Shown: positions 1 to 9,669, numbered from the stretch's first letter. The stretch: 64,000 bases of DNA from Sphingobium quisquiliarum P25 (GCF_000445065.1 NZ_ATHO01000144.1:1-64000); one strand, 5' to 3'. Numbers and translations are program-made. Notes: generated by a model from the sequence alone, not told the origin.

Positions 1-20
1 CCCGTTCGCGGCGCAGGGAA

Positions 21-1364
21 CTATTCCGCGGCTTGCACCAGCAACTCCGGTTCGGGCAGCGCCCCGCGTCCCACGCTGACATAGGAAAAGCCCGCCGCTT
101 CGGCCACGTCGGGCCGGTAGATGTTGCGCAGGTCGACCAGCCCGTCGCCCGCCATCACCGCCCGCAACCGGCGCAGGTCCAGAGCGCGCAGGGCGTCCCA
201 TTCGGTCACGATGACGACCGCCGCGGCTCCCTCCGCCGCCTCATAGGGGTTGGCGCAGAAGGTGACATCCTGAAGCATCGGCTGCGCGGCCTCCATGCCT
301 TCGGGATCATAGGCCTGCACCTGGGCGCCCCCGTCCTGAAGCGCGCGGATGATGGACAGCGACGGCGCGTCGCGCATGTCGTCGGTGTTGGGCTTGAAGG
401 TCAGGCCCAGCACGCCGATCGTCTTGCCGCGCACCGACCCGTTGCACACCGCCACGACCTTGCGCGCCATGGCCCGCTTGCGGCTTTCGTTGATGGCGAC
501 CGTGGTTTCGATCAGGCGGATGGGCGCGCCCGCATCCTCCGCCGTCTTCACCAGCGCCAGCGTGTCCTTGGGGAAGCAGGACCCGCCATAGCCCGGCCCC
601 GCATGCAGGAATTTGGACCCGATACGGTTGTCCAGGCCAATGCCCCGCGCCACCTGCTGCACGTCGGCGCCCACCTGCTCGCACAGATCGGCCATCTCGT
701 TGATATAGGTGATCTTCATCGCCAGGAATGCGTTGGCGGCATATTTGATCAGCTCGCTCGTCCGCCGCCCGGTGAACTGGATCGGCGCCTGATTGAGGTA
801 GAGCGGCCGGTAGACCTCCTCCATCACCGGGCGCGCGCATTCATCCTCCAGCCCGATGACGATGCGGTCGGGGCGCTTGAAATCCTGGATCGCCGCGCCC
901 TCGCGCAGGAATTCTGGGTTGGATGCGACGGCGAACTGCGCGGCCGGGTTGGTTTCCCGGATGATCCGGTCGACCTCATCACCCGTGCCCACCGGCACCG
1001 TCGATTTGGTGACGATCACGGTAAAGCCCGTCAGCGCCGAAGCAATCTCCCGCGCGGCGTCATAGACATAGCTCAGGTCCGCATGGCCATCGCCCCGGCG
1101 CGCGGGCGTGCCCACAGCGATGAACACCACGTCCGCCTGCGCCACCGACGCGGCCAGATCCGTCGTGAAGGTCAGCCGCCCGCCCTTGACGTTGCGCGCG
1201 ATCAGGTCGGCCAGCCCCGGCTCGTAGATCGGCACGCCGCCATCCTGCAACAGCGCGATCTTGCGCTCGTCCTTGTCGACGCAGATCACGTCATGGCCAA
1301 AATCAGCGAGACACGCGCCGGAAACCAGGCCCACATAGCCGGAACCCGTCATAACGATCCGCAT
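21..1364 (-). CDS. ugd: UDP-glucose 6-dehydrogenase
   Basis: This 447-residue protein oxidises UDP-glucose to UDP-glucuronate with two NAD+, supplying acid sugar for exopolysaccharide or LPS in the cytoplasm. The N-terminal Rossmann motif GSGYVG is at residues 7-12. The catalytic cysteine lies in GGSCFPKD (about C263), and the lysine of LIKYAANA is near residue 207. Length is normal for bacterial Ugd. The gene is complete, and the roughly 290 bp upstream of it on its own strand hold no other gene, so it is probably transcribed alone. The family is clear, but which polymer it feeds cannot be told from this window. Confidence 0.97.
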   Translation of the reverse strand: MRIVMTGSGYVGLVSGACLADFGHDVICVDKDERKIALLQDGGVPIYEPGLADLIARNVKGGRLTFTTDLAASVAQADVVFIAVGTPARRGDGHADLSYVYDAAREIASALTGFTVIVTKSTVPVGTGDEVDRIIRETNPAAQFAVASNPEFLREGAAIQDFKRPDRIVIGLEDECARPVMEEVYRPLYLNQAPIQFTGRRTSELIKYAANAFLAMKITYINEMADLCEQVGADVQQVARGIGLDNRIGSKFLHAGPGYGGSCFPKDTLALVKTAEDAGAPIRLIETTVAINESRKRAMARKVVAVCNGSVRGKTIGVLGLTFKPNTDDMRDAPSLSIIRALQDGGAQVQAYDPEGMEAAQPMLQDVTFCANPYEAAEGAAAVVIVTEWDALRALDLRRLRAVMAGDGLVDLRNIYRPDVAEAAGFSYVSVGRGALPEPELLVQAAE

Positions 1365-1656
1365 CAGAAATTCTCCTTGCTCAAACGCTTCCGCGCCGTC
1401 CCGGCCTGCTCAAGGCGCACGATTCCGGCTCCTGAAAGTCAGGAGGCGGCAATGCGGCCATGGAATAAGTCGATTGCGGCGATGAAGCCCTGTGTCTGTG
1501 CCGGAACCAGCCGGCTGTGACGCAGCGCAGCATAATGCGGGACGCCGCGCGAAATCAACGCGGCCCGCCGCGCCCCCGGCACATATGGGCGCGGATCGAC
1601 GCTCGCCCGCCGCCGCTTTCCGCCTGTATCCTAAGGGAAAAGCCCTCCGGCGAAGT

Positions 1657-2418
1657 TTAGATGCCGCCCGGAACCACCGGCCATCCGCCCTGCTCCAGCG
1701 CCTCGCAAAGCGCCGCGACGCAGCGCTCCAGAAGCTGCGGATCGGTGGAGCGGACCACGAAATTCGCGCCTGTCTTCCCCTCGCGGAAGAAAGGATAGCT
1801 GCCGATCTGGCATCCTTCATGCGCCCGCTCGGTCGCCGCCAATATGTCGGCAATCTCGCTTTCGGCGACCCAGCAGCCGATCTGCGCCGACAGCACCGGC
1901 CGTCCGCCCTCCAGCGTGCCGGTCAGGCTGTCCAGCATCCCGGCGGTGATGTGCGGCACCCCCGCCATGATGAAGATATTGCCATGGCGGATGCCCGGCG
2001 CGCCCGACATGCGGTTTTCGATCAGGCTCGCGCCCGCCGGAACCCGCGCCATGCGCAGCCGCGCTTCGGTCAGGCCGCCCCGCGTTTCATAATAGCCCGA
2101 CAGCATCGCGCGCGCCTGCGGGTCGATCTCCACCTCCACGCCCAGCGCGCGGGCGATCGCGTCCACCGTGATGTCGTCATGGGTGGGGCCGATGCCGCCG
2201 GTCGTGAACAGATAATCGTAACGGGCGCGCAACGCGTTCACTGCCTCCACGATCGCCTCGTCATCATCGCCGATGACACGCACCTCGCGCAGGCGGATGC
2301 CCTGCACATTCAGCCAGGACGCGATCTGGGAAACGTTCCGGTCCTGCGTTCGGCCCGACAATATCTCATCGCCTATGACGATCAGCGCGGCAGTCCAGAT
2401 GCGTTCGGGGGCAGTCAT
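1657..2418 (-). CDS. CinA-like MoCF/competence-damage domain protein
   Basis: The 253-residue protein carries the molybdopterin-binding (MoCF) fold shared by MoaB/MogA and the N-terminal half of CinA. Visible motifs are GDEILSG (residues 16-22) and GGIGPTHDD (74-82). Full-length CinA is over 400 residues with a C-terminal NMN deamidase domain, which is absent here. This is therefore the stand-alone N-domain form that is often labelled competence/damage-inducible protein A. The domain is linked to nucleotide or pterin handling, but its substrate here cannot be inferred. It is divergent from map across about 70 bp. Confidence 0.88.
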   Translation of the reverse strand: MTAPERIWTAALIVIGDEILSGRTQDRNVSQIASWLNVQGIRLREVRVIGDDDEAIVEAVNALRARYDYLFTTGGIGPTHDDITVDAIARALGVEVEIDPQARAMLSGYYETRGGLTEARLRMARVPAGASLIENRMSGAPGIRHGNIFIMAGVPHITAGMLDSLTGTLEGGRPVLSAQIGCWVAESEIADILAATERAHEGCQIGSYPFFREGKTGANFVVRSTDPQLLERCVAALCEALEQGGWPVVPGGI

Positions 2419-2509
2419 GGCCCCCGCAATAGCCCGCGCCGCCTTTCCTGCCTAGGACCCATCGAACCGCTACTCGCATTATCGCGCGTCCTTGCCTATA
2501 ATCGGCAGC

Positions 2510-3340
2510 ATGACCGAATATATGACGATGACGGCCGACGCGCCGATTTCCCGATCCACCGCGATCAAGCTTTATGACGCCGCCGGTTTCGACGGCATGC
2601 GCAAGGCGGGCCGCCTCGCCGCTGAAATATTGGACGCGCTGGTCCCGCATGTCGTGCCCGGCGTCACCACGGGCGAGCTGGACGACATCGTCCGCCGTAT
2701 GACGCTGGACGGCGGCGGCGTGCCCGCAACGCTGGGCTATCGCGGCTACACGCATAGCTGCTGCATTTCGCTCAACAACGTCATCTGCCACGGCATTCCC
2801 GGCGATCAGAAGATCAGGGAAGGCGACATATTGAACATCGACGTCACGCCGCTGGTGGACGGATGGCATGGCGACAGCAGCCGCATGTATATTGCGGGCG
2901 AAACCTCCATCAAGGCGCGCCGCCTGGTGGAGGTCACCTATGAATGCCTGATGCTGGGCATAGAGCAGGCGAAGCCCGGCAACCATCTGGGCGACATCGG
3001 CCATGCGATTCAGCGCCATGCGGAAAAGCATCGCTATGGCGTGGTGCGCGACTTTTGCGGCCACGGCCTTGGCCGCGTGTTCCACGACAGCCCGGAGGTG
3101 GTCCATATCGGGCGCCCCGGCACCGGCCCGGAACTCAAGCCCGGCATGTTCTTCACCATCGAACCGATGATCAACATCGGCAAGCCCGGCGTGAAGATGC
3201 TGGAGGATGGTTGGACCGCAGTGACGCGCGACCGCACCCTGTCGGCACAGTTCGAACATAGCATCGGCATCACCGAAACCGGCTGCGAGATCTTTACCAG
3301 GAGCCCCGCCGGGCTGGACGCGCCGCCCTACGCGCTTTGA
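2510..3340 (+). CDS. map: Type I methionine aminopeptidase
   Basis: This enzyme removes the initiator methionine from nascent proteins. All five metal ligands of the pita-bread fold are visible in order: the Asp pair in NIDVTPLVDGWHGDSS, His in FCGHGLG, Glu in FTIEPM, and Glu in FEHSIGIT. With the ATG at 2510 the protein is 276 residues. An in-frame TTG at 2492 and a second ATG at 2522 are alternatives. No N-terminal zinc-finger extension is present. It lies between the divergent CinA-like gene and the P-II/glnA pair, and is separated from P-II by a 233 bp regulatory region. Confidence 0.96.
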   Translation: MTEYMTMTADAPISRSTAIKLYDAAGFDGMRKAGRLAAEILDALVPHVVPGVTTGELDDIVRRMTLDGGGVPATLGYRGYTHSCCISLNNVICHGIPGDQKIREGDILNIDVTPLVDGWHGDSSRMYIAGETSIKARRLVEVTYECLMLGIEQAKPGNHLGDIGHAIQRHAEKHRYGVVRDFCGHGLGRVFHDSPEVVHIGRPGTGPELKPGMFFTIEPMINIGKPGVKMLEDGWTAVTRDRTLSAQFEHSIGITETGCEIFTRSPAGLDAPPYAL

Positions 3341-3381
3341 CCGCAAGCACTGCCTAAAAAACAGGCAGGACTTGGCGAAAG

Positions 3382-3398
3382 TGCCCGGAATCCGGGCA
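3382..3398. promoter_or_regulatory. Perfect 17-bp palindrome upstream of P-II gene
   Basis: TGCCCGGAATCCGGGCA is a perfect inverted repeat around a central A. It sits 41 bp after the map stop and 53 bp before the candidate sigma-54 element. There is no T-tract after it, so a terminator is less likely than a protein-binding site. No factor is recognised; it does not match the usual NtrC half-sites. Confidence 0.4.
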
Positions 3399-3451
3399 AT
3401 ATGGACAAAGGTTGCCGCTTCGCCGAAAGCGGGTTCTGGCGATTCGCCATT

Positions 3452-3912
<461 letters not shown>

Positions 3913-3928
3913 TTTTTCCAGAACTTTT

Positions 3929-3982
3929 CCGCGCCGCCTGACCGGACGGCGCGGACATATGCATCAACTGCCCCTTCGGGGG
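3929..3982 (+). promoter_or_regulatory. Two hairpins between glnB and glnA
   Basis: An 8-bp stem CCGCGCCG/CGGCGCGG with a 10-base loop (3929-3954) is followed by a CCCC-TTCG-GGGG tetraloop hairpin (3971-3982), 28 bp before the glnA start. Neither has a T-tract. They may tune the ratio of P-II to GlnA message by processing or stability, which is an inference. Confidence 0.4.
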
Positions 3983-4010
3983 GGTATCAAGAGAGAAGGG
4001 CAAACTGCAC

Positions 4011-5423
4011 ATGGCTAACACGCCAAAAGACATCCTCAAGATGGTTGAGGACAAGGAGATCGAGTGGGTCGATCTGCGCTTCACCGATCCCAAGGGCAAG
4101 TGGCAGCACCTGACCATGGTCGCGTCCGTTCTCGGCGAAGATGAGCTGACGCAGGGCCTGATGTTCGACGGTTCGTCGATCGAAGGCTGGAAGGCGATCA
4201 ACGAATCGGACATGATCCTCAAGCCCGACCTCGACGCCGTCTATGTCGATCCGTTCAGCGCCACCCCGATGCTGATCCTCTTCTGCGACATCGTTGAGCC
4301 CGACACCGGCGAACTCTATGCCCGCGATCCGCGCTCGACCGCGAAGCGCGCCGAATCCTTCGTCAAGTCGGCCGGTTTCGGCGACACCGTCTATGTCGGG
4401 CCGGAAGCCGAATTCTTCATGTTCGACGATGTCCGGTTCAATTCGGACTATAACGAGTCCTTCTACAAGATCGACGATATCGAACTGCCGACCAACACCG
4501 GCCGCGAATATGAAGGCGGCAACCTCGCCCACCGTCCGCGCGCCAAGGGCGGCTATTTCCCGGTCGCTCCGGTCGACCCGGCCACCGACATCCGCGCCGA
4601 AATGGTCACCACCATGCTCGAAATGGGCCTGCCCTGCGACAAGCACCACCATGAAGTGGCCGCTGCCCAGCACGAACTCGGCCTGACCTTCGGCACGCTG
4701 GTCCAGACCGCCGACCGCATGCAGATCTATAAGTATGTGGTTCAGATGGTCGCCCAGGCCTATGGCAAGACCGCGACCTTCATGCCCAAGCCGATCGCGC
4801 AGGACAATGGTTCGGGCATGCACACCCATATGTCCATCTGGGACGGCGGCAAGCCCCTCTTCGCGGGCGAAGGCTATGCCGGCCTGTCGGATATGTGCCT
4901 CTATTTCATCGGCGGCGTCATCAAGCATGCCAAGGCCCTGAACGCCTTCACCAACCCGACCACCAACAGCTACAAGCGTCTGGTGCCGGGCTTCGAAGCC
5001 CCCGTTCTGCTGGCCTATTCGGCGCGCAACCGTTCGGCTTCCTGCCGTATTCCCTACGGCGCTGGCGCCAAGGCGAAGCGGGTCGAATTCCGCTTCCCCG
5101 ACGCGATGGCCAACCCCTATCTCTGCTACGCCGCCCTGCTGATGGCTGGCCTCGACGGCATTGAGAACAAGATTCATCCGGGTTCCGCGATGGACAAGAA
5201 TCTCTACGACCTGCCGCCCGAAGAACTGAGCCAGGTCCCGACCGTTTGCGGCTCGCTGCGTGAAGCGCTCGACTCGCTGGCCGCCGACCACGACTTCCTG
5301 CTCAAGGGCGACGTGTTCACCAAGGACCAGATCGAAGCCTATCTCGAACTCAAGTGGCCCGAAGTCTACCGCTGGGAAATGGCTCCCTCGCCGGTCGAAT
5401 TCGATATGTATTACAGCGCCTGA
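4011..5423 (+). CDS. glnA: Type I glutamine synthetase
   Basis: The enzyme condenses glutamate and ammonia with ATP to glutamine and is the main ammonium assimilation route. The 470-residue length matches the dodecameric GSI-beta class. Seen in order are the [10 protein letters not shown] latch region, EAEFFMF metal site, [10 protein letters not shown], the ATP-binding [10 protein letters not shown] region, and the adenylylation tyrosine in [10 protein letters not shown] (about Y399). The presence of that tyrosine implies control by GlnE. It follows glnB and ends at a strong terminator. Confidence 0.98.
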   Translation: MANTPKDILKMVEDKEIEWVDLRFTDPKGKWQHLTMVASVLGEDELTQGLMFDGSSIEGWKAINESDMILKPDLDAVYVDPFSATPMLILFCDIVEPDTGELYARDPRSTAKRAESFVKSAGFGDTVYVGPEAEFFMFDDVRFNSDYNESFYKIDDIELPTNTGREYEGGNLAHRPRAKGGYFPVAPVDPATDIRAEMVTTMLEMGLPCDKHHHEVAAAQHELGLTFGTLVQTADRMQIYKYVVQMVAQAYGKTATFMPKPIAQDNGSGMHTHMSIWDGGKPLFAGEGYAGLSDMCLYFIGGVIKHAKALNAFTNPTTNSYKRLVPGFEAPVLLAYSARNRSASCRIPYGAGAKAKRVEFRFPDAMANPYLCYAALLMAGLDGIENKIHPGSAMDKNLYDLPPEELSQVPTVCGSLREALDSLAADHDFLLKGDVFTKDQIEAYLELKWPEVYRWEMAPSPVEFDMYYSA

Positions 5424-5443
5424 TTTTCATCAGGACTGCCAGT

Positions 5444-5482
5444 AAAAAGGGCCCGGCCGCACCAGCAGCCGGGCCCTTTTTT
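5444..5482 (+). terminator. Rho-independent terminator of glnA
   Basis: Stem AAAAGGGCCCGGC pairs with GCCGGGCCCTTTT around a loop of about 11 bases and runs into six T residues, starting 21 bp after the glnA stop. It is the strongest terminator seen in the window. Confidence 0.92.
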
Positions 5483-5484
5483 AT

Positions 5485-5525
5485 CCTTCCCATCAGGATG
5501 GGGAAGGGGGACCGCCAAAGGCGGT
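5485..5525. repeat. Paired hairpin element (REP-like)
   Basis: CCTTCCCATC pairs with GATGGGGAAGG across two bases, immediately followed by ACCGCC-AAA-GGCGGT. Tandem small palindromes of this style are typical of intergenic repeat elements, but only this copy of this type was found here. The remainder of 5526-5722 holds no feature I can support. Confidence 0.35.
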
Positions 5526-5722
5526 GGAGGGCAAATGCACAAACCCAGCCACGATTACACCCCAGCCAAGCAGCCAAAAATTTTACGCTGTCCTATTCCC
5601 CGGAGTCAGGCTATTCCGCCCCCGGCTCTTTAAAATAGGAAAAATCGCCAAAACCCGCGCTTTTCCGCGGGTCTGTCGTGTCACTTATGTAACCCAAAAA
5701 GCCGGGAGCCGGGCGGCTCCTG

Positions 5723-6376
5723 TCACCCCTGATCCGGGATCGACGCTCCAAACAGCAGCACAGGCTCGCCCGCTGGCGACAGCGCGATCTCGCCACCCGC
5801 CTGCGTCACCAGCGCCCGCACCATCCAGGCCGCCGACGTCCGCGACGCCAGCCCCTCCGGCGGCAGGGTTCCCGCCAGCGCAGACCGCAGATCGGGATCA
5901 AGCACCAGCTTGGGCCCTTCCGCACGGACGACAATCTCCGTCACGCCCGGCCGCCTCTCTGCGCCGATGTCGAGCTGCCCGCCGCGCACCAGCGCATCGC
6001 CCGCGATCAGCGCCAGGTTCAGCAGCACCTTGACCGGCAGCTTGTCGAGCATTTCCTCGTCCACCAGCCAGCCTATCTTCACCCGGCCGGACGCGGCGAA
6101 CATGCCCTCTATCGCGACACGCGCCTCATGCGTCGGCACCGCGTCGCCAAAACCGCCCGCCGATCCGAACGCCAGGCGGAAAAATTTCAGCTTGTTGGCC
6201 GATGTCCGCGCACTATCGCCCAGCAATTCCAGGCAGCGCTGACGCATTTCCGGGTCGGTTTCATCCGCCATCAACTCCAGCCCGTTGTTGAGCGCGCCCA
6301 CCGGGCTCAACAGGTCATGGCAGAGGCGCGAACAGAGCAGGCTGGCAAATTCGATGCTGTCACTCGGATTGGTCAT
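5723..6376 (-). CDS. chpT: ChpT-like histidine phosphotransferase
   Basis: In Caulobacter, ChpT relays phosphate from the hybrid kinase CckA to CtrA and CpdR, controlling the cell cycle and, in sphingomonads, motility. The 217-residue protein has the phospho-accepting histidine at H20 within CHDLLSPVGALNNGLE. A degenerate ATPase-like C-terminal domain is expected for this family. Neither cckA nor ctrA is nearby. The assignment is from the HDLLSPVGA block and overall length; catalytic ATP-binding motifs were not found, as expected for this pseudo-kinase fold. Confidence 0.88.
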   Translation of the reverse strand: MTNPSDSIEFASLLCSRLCHDLLSPVGALNNGLELMADETDPEMRQRCLELLGDSARTSANKLKFFRLAFGSAGGFGDAVPTHEARVAIEGMFAASGRVKIGWLVDEEMLDKLPVKVLLNLALIAGDALVRGGQLDIGAERRPGVTEIVVRAEGPKLVLDPDLRSALAGTLPPEGLASRTSAAWMVRALVTQAGGEIALSPAGEPVLLFGASIPDQG

Positions 6377-6473
6377 GAAGGTCGCTGCCGCCGGGAAGTG
6401 AATGGAAGGAAGGGAATGAAAGGCTAATGCGCTGCCCCGCCCCGCGATGCAACCCCGGCCCGCCGTCTTTCGC

Positions 6474-6875
6474 TCACATGATATCGAGCGCGGCCGCCGC
6501 GAACCGTACGCCGCCCGCCTCTCCCGGCTCCGCCCGCCACAAGCGCCCCCCCCCCGCGGCGACGATCATCCAATAGCTTCCATCCGGCACGGCGCTCGCC
6601 ATGTCCGTCGCCGATGGAAGCGGATAACCGCTAGGGTGGGAATGGTAATGTCCGATCACAGCCGGGCCGCCCGCGCGCGCCTCACGATGCGCGGCAATCA
6701 AAACCGCCGGGTCGATTTCGAAATGGATCGCCGGATCGGCGGCGACATTGGCGGCGGTCCGTATCGCCGAAATCCGCCCCCCCCCCCCCAGCAACAGGCC
6801 GCAAATCTCGTCCTTCTCAGCCGCCGCCAGAGAGACGATGCGGCCCAGCAACGACCTTGAAATACACAGCGTCAT
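6474..6875 (-). CDS. JAMM/MPN metalloprotease with two poly-G tracts
   Basis: The 133-residue protein (ATG at 6875) is a Mov34/MPN/PAD-1 family zinc protease. The JAMM site is complete: E23, H78-S-H80-P, seven residues between H80 and S88, then D91. Prokaryotic relatives cut isopeptide or C-terminal tails, for example of sulfur-carrier proteins, but no ThiS/MoaD-like partner is adjacent. The gene is unusual in holding a run of 13 G (coding strand, codons about 30-33) before the active site and a run of 10 G (codons about 107-110) after it. An upstream TTG at 6893 is a less likely start. It is divergent from rluD. Confidence 0.85.
   Translation of the reverse strand: MTLCISRSLLGRIVSLAAAEKDEICGLLLGGGGRISAIRTAANVAADPAIHFEIDPAVLIAAHREARAGGPAVIGHYHSHPSGYPLPSATDMASAVPDGSYWMIVAAGGGRLWRAEPGEAGGVRFAAAALDIM
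6546..6555 (-). repeat. 10-base G homopolymer inside JAMM gene
   Basis: Ten consecutive C on the + strand, or ten G in the coding sense, encode three glycines in the C-terminal quarter of the JAMM protein, downstream of the catalytic residues. Confidence 0.9.
6777..6789 (-). repeat. 13-base G homopolymer inside JAMM gene
   Basis: Thirteen consecutive C on the + strand are thirteen G on the coding strand. They encode four glycines just upstream of the JAMM motif. A one-base slip would frameshift the protein before its active site. Confidence 0.9.
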
Positions 6876-6892
6876 TCCTACATTCTTAACCA

Positions 6893-7843
6893 ATGGGTTC
6901 GGGGGTTTCCATCATTGAAGCGGTGATCGGCGAGGCGCAGCAGGGCTTGCGGCTCGACAAGGCGCTGGCCGATCTGCTGCCCGGCCTGTCCCGTGAGCGC
7001 CTAAAGGCATTGATCGTCGAAGGACAGGTCACCGCTGGCGGCCGGTCCCTTAACCCCTCGCTGAAGGTCGCGGCCGGGCAGACCTTCGCCATCGCCCTGC
7101 CCGCGCCCGTCGAAGCGGAGGCCGTGGCACAGGACATCCCTCTTTCCATCGTGCATGAGGATGCGGATCTAATCGTGATCGACAAGCCTGCGGGCTTGGT
7201 CGTTCACCCGGCCGCAGGCAATCTGGACGGCACTCTGGTGAACGCCCTCCTCCACCATTGCCGGGGACAGTTGTCGGGCATTGGCGGCGTGGCGCGGCCG
7301 GGGATCGTTCATCGCATCGACAAGGATACTTCCGGCCTCCTCGTCGTTGCCAAGTCCGACAAGGCGCATGAAGGCTTGGCGCAACAGTTCAAGGACCATA
7401 GCATCGACCGCCTCTATGCGGCGATCGTCTACGGCATACCGCAAACGGCGGCGGGCACGGTGGATACCTGGATCGGCCGGTCCGATAGCGACCGGAAGAA
7501 AATGGCCGTCCATCGCGAGGGGCGCGGCAAGCATGCCGTAACCCATTATCGCGTCGTCGAACGGCTTCGCGGCGCGGCTCTGGTGGAATGCAGGCTGGAA
7601 ACCGGCCGGACCCACCAGGTGCGCGTGCATATGGCGCATCTGGGTCACCCCTTGATCGGGGACCCGGTTTACGGTAGAGACAGAAAAGGTTTCAAATCAA
7701 TACTGGAAACGCTGGGTTTCAAAAGGCAGGCATTGCACGCGAAAAGGCTGGGGTTCATACATCCGGTGACCGGGGAAAAACTCAGCTTCGACAGTGCACT
7801 GCCCACCGACATGCAGGAACTGTTAAGGCAGATCCACGTATAG
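6893..7843 (+). CDS. rluD: RluD-type 23S rRNA pseudouridine synthase
   Basis: The RluA/RluD family enzyme isomerises uridines in helix 69 of 23S rRNA. An S4 RNA-binding domain spans about residues 18-70. The catalytic aspartate is D143 in HRIDKDTSGLLV. Further family motifs are RLYAAIVYG and GRTHQVRVHMAHLGHPLIGDPVYG. The 316-residue length fits RluD rather than the shorter RluA. It starts divergently from the JAMM gene and lies 77 bp before rpoH. Confidence 0.93.
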   Translation: MGSGVSIIEAVIGEAQQGLRLDKALADLLPGLSRERLKALIVEGQVTAGGRSLNPSLKVAAGQTFAIALPAPVEAEAVAQDIPLSIVHEDADLIVIDKPAGLVVHPAAGNLDGTLVNALLHHCRGQLSGIGGVARPGIVHRIDKDTSGLLVVAKSDKAHEGLAQQFKDHSIDRLYAAIVYGIPQTAAGTVDTWIGRSDSDRKKMAVHREGRGKHAVTHYRVVERLRGAALVECRLETGRTHQVRVHMAHLGHPLIGDPVYGRDRKGFKSILETLGFKRQALHAKRLGFIHPVTGEKLSFDSALPTDMQELLRQIHV

Positions 7844-7920
7844 GTTTAGACAAGTTTGCGACGGTGCTCAGGATGCCACTCACGGGTCCCACCGCGCATG
7901 AAAGGGAAAGGTGAAGCGAC

Positions 7921-8832
7921 ATGGCTGATAAAAGCAATGTCCCCGCGGTTCCAGCGCTGGGCGGTGAAGCCAGCCTCAACCGCTATCTTTCGGAAATCCG
8001 CAAATTTCCGATCCTCACGCCCGAGCAGGAATATATGCTCGCCAAGCGTTATGCCGAACATCAGGATCCTGAGGCGGCGGCGCAGCTCGTGACGTCGCAC
8101 CTGCGCCTCGTGGCCAAGATCGCCATGGGCTATCGCGGCTACGGCCTGCCGGTCAGCGAGCTGATCAGCGAAGGCAATATCGGCCTGATGCAAGGCGTGA
8201 AGAAGTTCGAGCCCGATCGCGGCTTCCGCCTGGCGACTTATGCCATGTGGTGGATTCGCGCATCGATCCAGGAATTCATCCTCCGCAGCTGGAGCCTCGT
8301 GAAGATGGGCACCACCGCGGCGCAGAAGAAGCTGTTCTTCAACCTTCGCCGGATGAAGAACAATATCGAAGCGTTCGAGGATGGCGACCTTCACCCCGAT
8401 GACGTCAAGAAGATCGCCACGGACCTCGGCGTGACCGAAGAGGATGTGATCTCCATGAATCGCCGCATGGCGATGGGCGGGGATACCTCGCTCAACGTGC
8501 CGATGCGCGAGGATGGCGAGGGCCAGTGGCAGGATTGGCTGGCGGATACCGATCCGTTGCAGGATGAGCGCGTCGCGGACGAGCAGGAAAAGACCCTGCG
8601 CCACGACATGCTGGTCGAGGCGATGGATGATCTCAATGATCGCGAAAAGCATATCCTTGCTGAACGCCGCCTCGCCGAAGAGCCCAAGACGCTGGAGGAG
8701 CTGAGCCAGGTCTATGGCGTATCCCGCGAGCGGGTTCGCCAGATCGAGGTTCGCGCTTTCGAAAAGCTGCAAAAGGCGATGATGCGGATCGCGGGCGACC
8801 GGCTAGGCAAGATGAGGCTCGCCCTCGCCTGA
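7921..8832 (+). CDS. rpoH: Heat-shock sigma factor RpoH (sigma-32)
   Basis: This alternative sigma factor directs transcription of chaperone and protease genes. The 303-residue protein has region 1.2 (NRYLSEIRKFPILTPEQEY), region 2 with LISEGNIGLMQGVKKFE and YAMWWIRASIQEF, and the RpoH box QKKLFFNLR that distinguishes RpoH from other group 3 sigmas. The C-terminal region 4 helix-turn-helix contains VSRERVRQIEVRAFEKLQ. The start has AAAGGTGAAG upstream. Its likely targets clpP, clpX and tig lie 2-7 kb away. Alphaproteobacteria often carry a second RpoH elsewhere. Confidence 0.97.
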   Translation: MADKSNVPAVPALGGEASLNRYLSEIRKFPILTPEQEYMLAKRYAEHQDPEAAAQLVTSHLRLVAKIAMGYRGYGLPVSELISEGNIGLMQGVKKFEPDRGFRLATYAMWWIRASIQEFILRSWSLVKMGTTAAQKKLFFNLRRMKNNIEAFEDGDLHPDDVKKIATDLGVTEEDVISMNRRMAMGGDTSLNVPMREDGEGQWQDWLADTDPLQDERVADEQEKTLRHDMLVEAMDDLNDREKHILAERRLAEEPKTLEELSQVYGVSRERVRQIEVRAFEKLQKAMMRIAGDRLGKMRLALA

Positions 8833-8857
8833 CGGCCACAGGCGAAGCAGAAAAGGC

Positions 8858-8882
8858 AGGCCCCGGAGCGATCCGGGGCCTT
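8858..8882 (+). terminator. Hairpin terminator after rpoH
   Basis: AGGCCCCGG pairs with CCGGGGCCT around a six-base loop, 25 bp after the rpoH stop. The following T-run is short (TTGTCT), so strength is uncertain. Confidence 0.7.
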
Positions 8883-8973
8883 GTCTATGTCAGGGAAAGA
8901 ACGGCCCTTGTCGATCAACCCCTCGGAACGCAGGATAGCTTGAACAGCGTGAGGATCGCGCTACCACAGACGC

Positions 8974-9669
8974 ATGACCGCTCGCTCCGCCGCTCCCCGC
9001 CGCTCCTTCCGCTGGGTTCGCGTCCCCCTGAAGATACTGGGCGCGTTCGTCCTTTTCTCGCTGCTGCTCGTCCTCATCTATCGCTTCGTGCCGCCGCCTG
9101 TCACGCTGACCATGCTGCTGGACCCCAACGGCATCACCAAGGACTGGGTGAGCCTGGATGAGATCGACCCCGACATGCCGCGAGCCGCAATAGCGGCGGA
9201 GGACAGCCGCTTTTGCAGCCATCATGGCTTCGACGCCGTCGCCATCGCGCAGGCGATGCGCCACAACGCCAGCGGCGGACGCATACGCGGTGGATCTACG
9301 ATCAGCCAGCAGACCGCGAAGAACGTGTTCCTGTTCCAGGGCGGCGGCTTCATCCGCAAGGGGTTCGAAGCATGGTTCACCATGTTGATCGAAGCCATCT
9401 GGGGCAAGCGGCGGATCATGGAAGTCTATCTCAATGTCGCCGAAACCGGCATCGGCACCTATGGCGTTCAGGCCGGAGCGATGCGCTACTTCAATCATGG
9501 CGCAGGCAAGCTCACCCGCGCGGAAGCAGCCCGCATCGCCGCCATCCTTCCGCTTCCCAAGAAGCGCGCCGCCATCGCTCCGCGCGGTTTTACCCGCCGC
9601 TACGGAAATAGCATCATCAGCCGCATCGGTGTGGTGCAGCGGGATGGGCTGGATAGCTGTTTGAAGTGA
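8974..9669 (+). CDS. mtgA: Monofunctional peptidoglycan glycosyltransferase
   Basis: This GT51 enzyme polymerises lipid II into glycan strands at the inner membrane and lacks the transpeptidase domain of class A PBPs. The 231-residue protein has one N-terminal membrane anchor (about residues 14-32). It then shows the conserved donor-site block AAEDSRFCSHHGFD with its catalytic Glu, GGSTISQQTAKN, and EVYLNVAETG. The length matches MtgA. It follows the rpoH terminator and appears to be a single gene. Confidence 0.95.
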   Translation: MTARSAAPRRSFRWVRVPLKILGAFVLFSLLLVLIYRFVPPPVTLTMLLDPNGITKDWVSLDEIDPDMPRAAIAAEDSRFCSHHGFDAVAIAQAMRHNASGGRIRGGSTISQQTAKNVFLFQGGGFIRKGFEAWFTMLIEAIWGKRRIMEVYLNVAETGIGTYGVQAGAMRYFNHGAGKLTRAEAARIAAILPLPKKRAAIAPRGFTRRYGNSIISRIGVVQRDGLDSCLK

